DNA of 64,000 nucleotides from Sphingomonas daechungensis (lineage in GTDB: Bacteria > Pseudomonadota > Alphaproteobacteria > Sphingomonadales > Sphingomonadaceae), in assembly GCF_014489495.1 (NCBI RefSeq), contig NZ_CP060780.1, positions 1,375,001-1,439,000 on the forward strand. The letters run 5' to 3'. The notes under the pieces were generated by a model. That model ran no database searches. It was not told the DNA's origin and saw only the letters and a program-made list of their open reading frames with translations. A program made the translations under genes and the position numbers. Shown piece after piece: positions 60,064-64,000 of the stretch. Every line of letters begins with the position of its first letter. Within the stretch, counting starts at the first letter, position 1.

Positions 60064-61368
60064 TTGCCTACCGAAGACGAGATTAGCGGAACGTCCAAGC
60101 GCCGCCCGAAACAATCCCCCACCAGCATCGGCAATCACAAGCTGAAGCCCTCGACCCTGATGCTCGGCTACGGCTTCGACCCGGCCTTGAGCGAAGGCTC
60201 GCTGAAGCCGCCAGTGTTCCTGACCTCGACCTTCGTGTTCGACAGCGCCGCGGACGGAAAGCGGTTCTTCGAAGGCGTCACCGGCAAGCGCCCGGGTGGC
60301 GCCGAAGGCCTGATCTATTCGCGCTTCAACGGGCCGAACCAGGAAATCCTCGAAGACCGCCTCGCCGTCTGGGAAAGCGCGGACGACGCGCTCGCTTTCT
60401 CCAGCGGCATGTCGGCCATCGCAACATTGCTCCTGACCTTCGTCCAGCCCGGAGACGTCGTCGTTCACTCCGGCCCGCTCTACGCGGCGACCGAGACTTT
60501 GATCGCCAAGATCCTCGGCCGTTTCGGCGTGTCTTACCTCGACTTCCCGTCGGGTGCGTCGCGCGAAGAAATCGATGCGGTGATCGCCAAGGCGAAGGAA
60601 AAGGGCCGGGTCGCGCTCATCTACCTGGAGAGCCCGGCCAACCCGACCAACGCGCTCGTCGACGTCGAGGCGGTTGCTGCTGCCCGCAACGCCGCTTTCC
60701 CTGAAGCGCAGCGCCCGCCGATCGCGATCGACAATACCTTCCTCGGTCCGCTTTGGGCGCATCCGATCCAGCAGGGTGCGGACATCAGCGTCTACAGCCT
60801 CACCAAATATGCCGGCGGCCACAGCGACCTCGTCGCGGGCGGCCTGGTCGGGCGACAGGGCCTGATCGACCAGATCCGTATGATGCGGAACACGATCGGC
60901 ACCATCTGCGACCCGAATACCGCCTGGATGCTGCTGCGCAGCCTTGAAACGCTCGAACTTCGCATGGAGCGTGCGGGTGAAAATGCCGCCAAGGTCTGCG
61001 CCTTCCTGCGTAATCATCCGAAGGTGGAAAGCGTCGGTTACCTCGGCTTCCTGGACGAGGGCTCGAGCCAGGCGGACATCTATCGGCGTCACTGCCTCGG
61101 TGCCGGCTCGACCTTTTCGCTGTACCTCAAGGGCGGCGAGAAGGAGGCCTTCGCGTTCCTCGATGCCTTGAAGATCGCGCATCTTGCCGTCAGCCTCGGC
61201 GGGACCGAGACGCTGGCCAGCGCTCCGGCCGCCATGACCCATTTGTCGGTTCCGGACGAGCGCAAGCAGGCGCTCGGCATCACCGACAATCTGGTCCGCA
61301 TTTCCATTGGCGTTGAGGATCCCGACGATTTGATCGCCGATTTCGAGAACGCGTTGCGCTCGGTCTAG
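60064..61368 (+). CDS. Cystathionine gamma-synthase/methionine gamma-lyase family PLP enzyme
   Basis: A 434-residue Cys/Met metabolism PLP enzyme. LKPSTLMLGYG and SLKPPVFLTSTFVF open the fold, IYSRFNGPNQEILEDRLA and FSSGMSAIATLL bind cofactor phosphate, and VYSLTKYAGGHSDLVAGG has the Schiff-base Lys. SLGGTETLASAPAAMTH is the substrate-Arg region. It may act as cystathionine synthase/lyase or methionine gamma-lyase; the sequence alone does not decide. The start is a TTG at 60064 behind AGGAG, giving the polar N-terminus PTEDEISG. Its TAG stop shares CTAG with the convergent regulator stop. Confidence 0.88.
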   Translation: MPTEDEISGTSKRRPKQSPTSIGNHKLKPSTLMLGYGFDPALSEGSLKPPVFLTSTFVFDSAADGKRFFEGVTGKRPGGAEGLIYSRFNGPNQEILEDRLAVWESADDALAFSSGMSAIATLLLTFVQPGDVVVHSGPLYAATETLIAKILGRFGVSYLDFPSGASREEIDAVIAKAKEKGRVALIYLESPANPTNALVDVEAVAAARNAAFPEAQRPPIAIDNTFLGPLWAHPIQQGADISVYSLTKYAGGHSDLVAGGLVGRQGLIDQIRMMRNTIGTICDPNTAWMLLRSLETLELRMERAGENAAKVCAFLRNHPKVESVGYLGFLDEGSSQADIYRRHCLGAGSTFSLYLKGGEKEAFAFLDALKIAHLAVSLGGTETLASAPAAMTHLSVPDERKQALGITDNLVRISIGVEDPDDLIADFENALRSV

Positions 61369-62428
61369 CGGGCGTCGAGCTCGCTCAGCAGGGTGTTGGC
61401 ATAGCGGATCGCGACGGTAATCGCGGTCCCGAAGACGAAGCCTTCGAAGGCGCCAAAGCCCATTTGAGCGATGATCCCGAAGTGCGTCTCGCCGAACCAT
61501 CGGCCTAGTGCATCGATGTTGAGCGGCGACTCCGGAAAGGTCGCCGCCAGCGAGTCCAGGCTGGCGCCCATCAGCCTGCCGCCAATGAGGGGAAGAACGG
61601 CGCCCATCGCGCCACCCGCCAGCGCCGCTCCCGAGATCGACGGCCACGACCGGACGCGTGCGAGCGAGAGGTGCGACCCAAGGCCGACCGCGCCGCCGAG
61701 GAGCATCCCCTCGAACCCGCCGGCGATTCCGCCTGGTGTCTTGCCGAGCAGCACGCTGAAGGCGTCGGCGCCAACCATCTTGACCGCGCCGCCGATCACG
61801 AGGCCACCGATCGCAGCTCCAGCGGTCGTCGAGATCCAGCTCCTGCCGGCAGCGCGGTGGGCCGCGGCCATACCGCAACCGATCGCGAAGCCGCCGATGG
61901 CGCCGGCCAGGATGTTGATCGAGAGCATGACCATCAGGAACGATGCTGCGCCGACTGCAGGCCGGAGCGGGTCGGGCGTCGCTCCAAGCCCGTAGACAAA
62001 ACCACCAACGACGCCAGCGAGCGCGCCCCGATGGCGCAGGCTGCAATCAACGAAGCGCCGCCCAGCCAGTCCGCCGGGAAGGTGATCTGGCGCCCGATGC
62101 GAGTCTCGACATGCTTGCCCTCGACGGGCGCGATGAAGCGGTAGCCGTGCTTCGGAACCGTCTCGATGAAACGCGGCTTGCTCGCCTCGTCGCCAAGCAA
62201 TCGGCGAAGGTTGGTGATGCACTGGCTGAGCGCTTCATCGGTGACCGGAACGCCCTTCCAGACGTCGTCGAGGAAACGATCGCGCGTGATCAGCTGCCCA
62301 GGATTGCGAAGCATCAGGATCAACGCATCCAGGTAGCGGCTGTTGACCTCGATCGGATCGCCGCCGTTGGTCAGCCGTCGCTGATTGGCGTCGACCTCAA
62401 ATCGGTCGAACTTGAACCGCGTGCTCAC
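61365..62428 (-). CDS. Membrane-anchored winged-helix regulator (CadC-like), one frameshift
   Basis: About 354 residues. Residues 1-105 are an OmpR/PhoB-type winged helix (FEVDANQRRLTNGGDPIEVNSRYLDAL spread over 10-36; DEALSQCITNLRRLLGD; IETVPKHGYRFIAPVEG). No receiver domain is present, as in CadC and ToxR. The rest is a Gly/Ala-rich membrane region with perhaps six to seven helices (GALAGVVGGFVYGLG, LAGAIGGFAIGCGMA, AAIGGLVIGGAVKMVG), unlike the single helix plus sensor of CadC. One G is missing near 62035 (AIGGALAGVV restored). The start is a GTG one base after the HAD stop, so it is in the same operon. Confidence 0.8.
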
Positions 62429-62429
62429 C

Positions 62430-63095
62430 TCAGTTCCAGTCCTCGATGGCCCAACCGCGCGTTTTCGCGAGCTTTGCCAATCGGTCGTGCGGGTTCACCG
62501 CGACAGCCTCGTCGGACCATTCGAACACCGGCGCGTCGCTGGCATGGTCCGAATAGAAGCGCACATGACCCCGCTCGAAACCGCTCTTCGATAGCCAGTC
62601 GGTCACCATCCGCAGCTTCGCCGGACCGTAGCAATTCTCGCCGTCAATCTTGGCGTGGACGCGTTCGTCGAGGCCGATGATCGAGCCGGTGCCGATCACA
62701 TCGTCGAAGCCAAGACGGTCCCCGATCGCCTGTGCGTAAAGGCGATAGCTGGCGGTTGCCATGACCACACGCCGTCCTTCCGCCTTGTCTCGTGCGATCG
62801 CCGCGCGCGCCCCGGGTCGGACATTCGATGCGGCGGTCTTTTCGGCGAAACTGTCGACGAGCGGCTTCAACTCGTTCGGATGCCGCTTCGACCCAAGCAG
62901 CAAGCGATGATTGATCTCCTTCAGCCGGCCGCGATCGATCAGCTTCAGGACGTAGGCGAGCATCGACGCGATCACGAGCGGGATGAGCACCAGCCGCCAC
63001 GGCGCGCGATGCAGGGCGCAATGGATCAGGAATGGCGTGTAGGTCGCGTGGCGCGTGACGGTCCGGTCCATGTCGTAGATCGCGAAGTCGGTCAT
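62430..63095 (-). CDS. HAD-IB family phosphatase (SerB-like)
   Basis: A 221-residue haloacid-dehalogenase-fold phosphatase. IYDMDRTVT holds the nucleophile and acid Asp (motif I), VMATASYRLYA the motif II Ser/Thr region, and FYSDHASDAPVFEWSD the motif IV acidic pair. A hydrophobic helix at about 36-53 may attach it to the membrane. Similar proteins dephosphorylate phospholipid intermediates or phosphoserine. ATGA overlap with the nucleotidyltransferase gene and a CDP-alcohol transferase before that suggest a lipid head-group phosphate as substrate. Confidence 0.85.
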   Translation of the reverse strand: MTDFAIYDMDRTVTRHATYTPFLIHCALHRAPWRLVLIPLVIASMLAYVLKLIDRGRLKEINHRLLLGSKRHPNELKPLVDSFAEKTAASNVRPGARAAIARDKAEGRRVVMATASYRLYAQAIGDRLGFDDVIGTGSIIGLDERVHAKIDGENCYGPAKLRMVTDWLSKSGFERGHVRFYSDHASDAPVFEWSDEAVAVNPHDRLAKLAKTRGWAIEDWN

Positions 63096-63858
63096 GCGCG
63101 GCCTTCGAGGATCGCCGTGACCAACTCGTGATCGGCGGGCTTGTCGACGTCGACTGCCGCCAGCGGGTCGGACAGTTCGACCGCTTGGACGTTGAGGCCG
63201 AGCTTGCGCCCAACGCCATCAAGTGTCTGCTGCAACGTGCGGAGACGGAACAGCGCTCCGAGGAACCCGAAGACGCCGAGCGTCAGCAGCATCCGGATGG
63301 CCTTCTTCCGGTTCTGCTCGTTGGAGCCCATAGCTGCAGCGTCGAACGAATCTTCGGACTGCCGAGCAGGAACAGGTTCGCCCCGCTGTAGGCACCGCCG
63401 CGGAATTTCAGCCACGTGCGCTTGGTCTGCGGAAGGCGCTTCAGCAGCGCGGCCTGTGAAACCAGGCCGATCGCGACGTCCGCCCCCGCAGCCTTGCCGA
63501 GGAAGTCTGCGATCATCGCGGGCGTCAGCAAGGCGTGATCGGCAGTGGTCACTAGGATCGGCCAACGCACACTCGGATCGACGCACATCTTTTCCAGCGT
63601 AGCGGCAATCGTGTCGCCGGACGCCTCAACCGAAATGCGGGCGTCCTCGGGGAGCACGTCGCGAATTCTTTCGGGCTGCTGGGCGAGAACGCGCACCAAG
63701 GTGATTCCCTCGCTTTGCAGCAAGGCCTCGACCGGCCGGCGCACCATGGGTTCGCCGCCGACCGGTATGAGCGCTTTCAGGTCGGTGCCGTAGCTTTCGG
63801 CGAAGGGGTCCTTGCCTGGCCGCGATCCGGCCAGGACGACCGCGGTCGCCGCGCTCAT
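63092..63858 (-). CDS. MobA-like nucleotidyltransferase (one frameshift)
   Basis: About 255 residues. NTP-transferase fold: AVVLAGSRPGKDPFAESYG is a variant of the usual nucleotide-binding loop, KALIPVGGEPMVRRPVEALL follows, TTADHALLTPAMI holds the metal Asp, and KFRGGAYSGANLFLL is the acceptor region. One C is missing near 63336 (LWAPNEQNRKKAIRML restored). It should make a CDP- or other NDP-activated alcohol. Overlaps of four bases on both sides tie it to the CDP-alcohol phosphatidyltransferase upstream and the HAD phosphatase downstream. Confidence 0.83.
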
Positions 63859-64000
63859 GCCAGCCAGGACACGATTTTCTGGCCGCGATCGTGGGCGGCA
63901 TTCGCCTGCGCCAGCCGGACGGCGTGGAAGATGAGGGAGACGAGCGTCCACAGCGCGACCAGCTCGATGCCGGTATCGGGCCGCTGAAACAGCAGCGCGA
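63855..64000 (-). CDS. C-terminal end of a membrane protein, probably CDP-alcohol phosphatidyltransferase (partial)
   Basis: Only the last 47 or so codons are in the window, ending at a TGA that overlaps the nucleotidyltransferase ATG. The visible end has a membrane helix (ELVALWTLVSLIFHAVRL) and a short polar tail ending KIVSWLA, like the last helix of CDP-alcohol phosphatidyltransferases in sphingomonads. The DG-x2-AR signature lies outside the window, so the assignment rests on this tail and on the neighbours. Confidence 0.5.
   Translation of the reverse strand, partial: ALLFQRPDTGIELVALWTLVSLIFHAVRLAQANAAHDRGQKIVSWLA

Overview
The window is a GC-rich, gene-dense piece of chromosome from an alphaproteobacterium, most likely a sphingomonad (Sphingomonas or a near relative). 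The evidence is the TonB receptor/flavin-halogenase carbohydrate locus, the DUF2093, DUF2171 and RHH_4 small proteins, the 180-kDa-type NAD-glutamate dehydrogenase, the purD/xseA divergent pair and the many 4-base stop/start overlaps. I see no rRNA, CRISPR array, IS element, prophage or integration site, and no gap over 300 bases without a gene.

The main caveat is that about 40 single-base frameshifts interrupt otherwise intact conserved genes. Wherever I worked one out, adding one G or C to a neighbouring G/C run restores the family sequence. I treat these as missing bases in the assembly, not pseudogenes, and give merged gene spans with approximate break positions.

Layout. 0-5 kb: GH5 glycosidase, a purD operon and xseA. 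5-7.2 kb: three tandem copies of a small secreted four-cysteine protein, then a TPR-aspartyl hydroxylase. 7.2-12.6 kb: clpB, an M15 peptidase, a PHA-system protein, ferredoxin-NADP reductase and tRNA-Pro. 12.7-24.5 kb: a complete D-glucuronate to pyruvate + glyceraldehyde-3-phosphate route (uxaC, uxuB, manD, kdgK, eda) with an SMP-30 lactonase, a Gfo/Idh oxidoreductase, a GH3 glycosidase and a convergent hexuronate-type MFS transporter. A shared LacI-type operator appears in front of both the operon and the transporter. 24.5-31 kb: lldD/class II aldolase/maiA, three small genes, then hmgA-fahA (homogentisate to fumarate + acetoacetate). 30.8-33 kb: Tat-exported MsrB and a DipZ-type CcdA-thioredoxin fusion.

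33-46.8 kb is a maltodextrin utilisation locus: MFS transporter, LacI regulator, TonB receptor with a proline-rich tail, tryptophan-halogenase-like flavoprotein, two GH13 enzymes, a GH97 enzyme and an esterase. Outer-membrane uptake, periplasmic trimming, inner-membrane import and cytoplasmic hydrolysis are all represented.

46.8-64 kb: tRNA-Thr, a PAS protein, NAD-GDH, a phbB/RHH pair, hemH, an acyl-CoA synthetase, an lgt-midA-GNAT-pgeF run, a transsulfuration-type PLP enzyme behind a possible SAM-II riboswitch, and a minus-strand run (CDP-alcohol phosphatidyltransferase end, nucleotidyltransferase, HAD phosphatase, membrane-anchored winged-helix regulator) that looks like phospholipid head-group synthesis.
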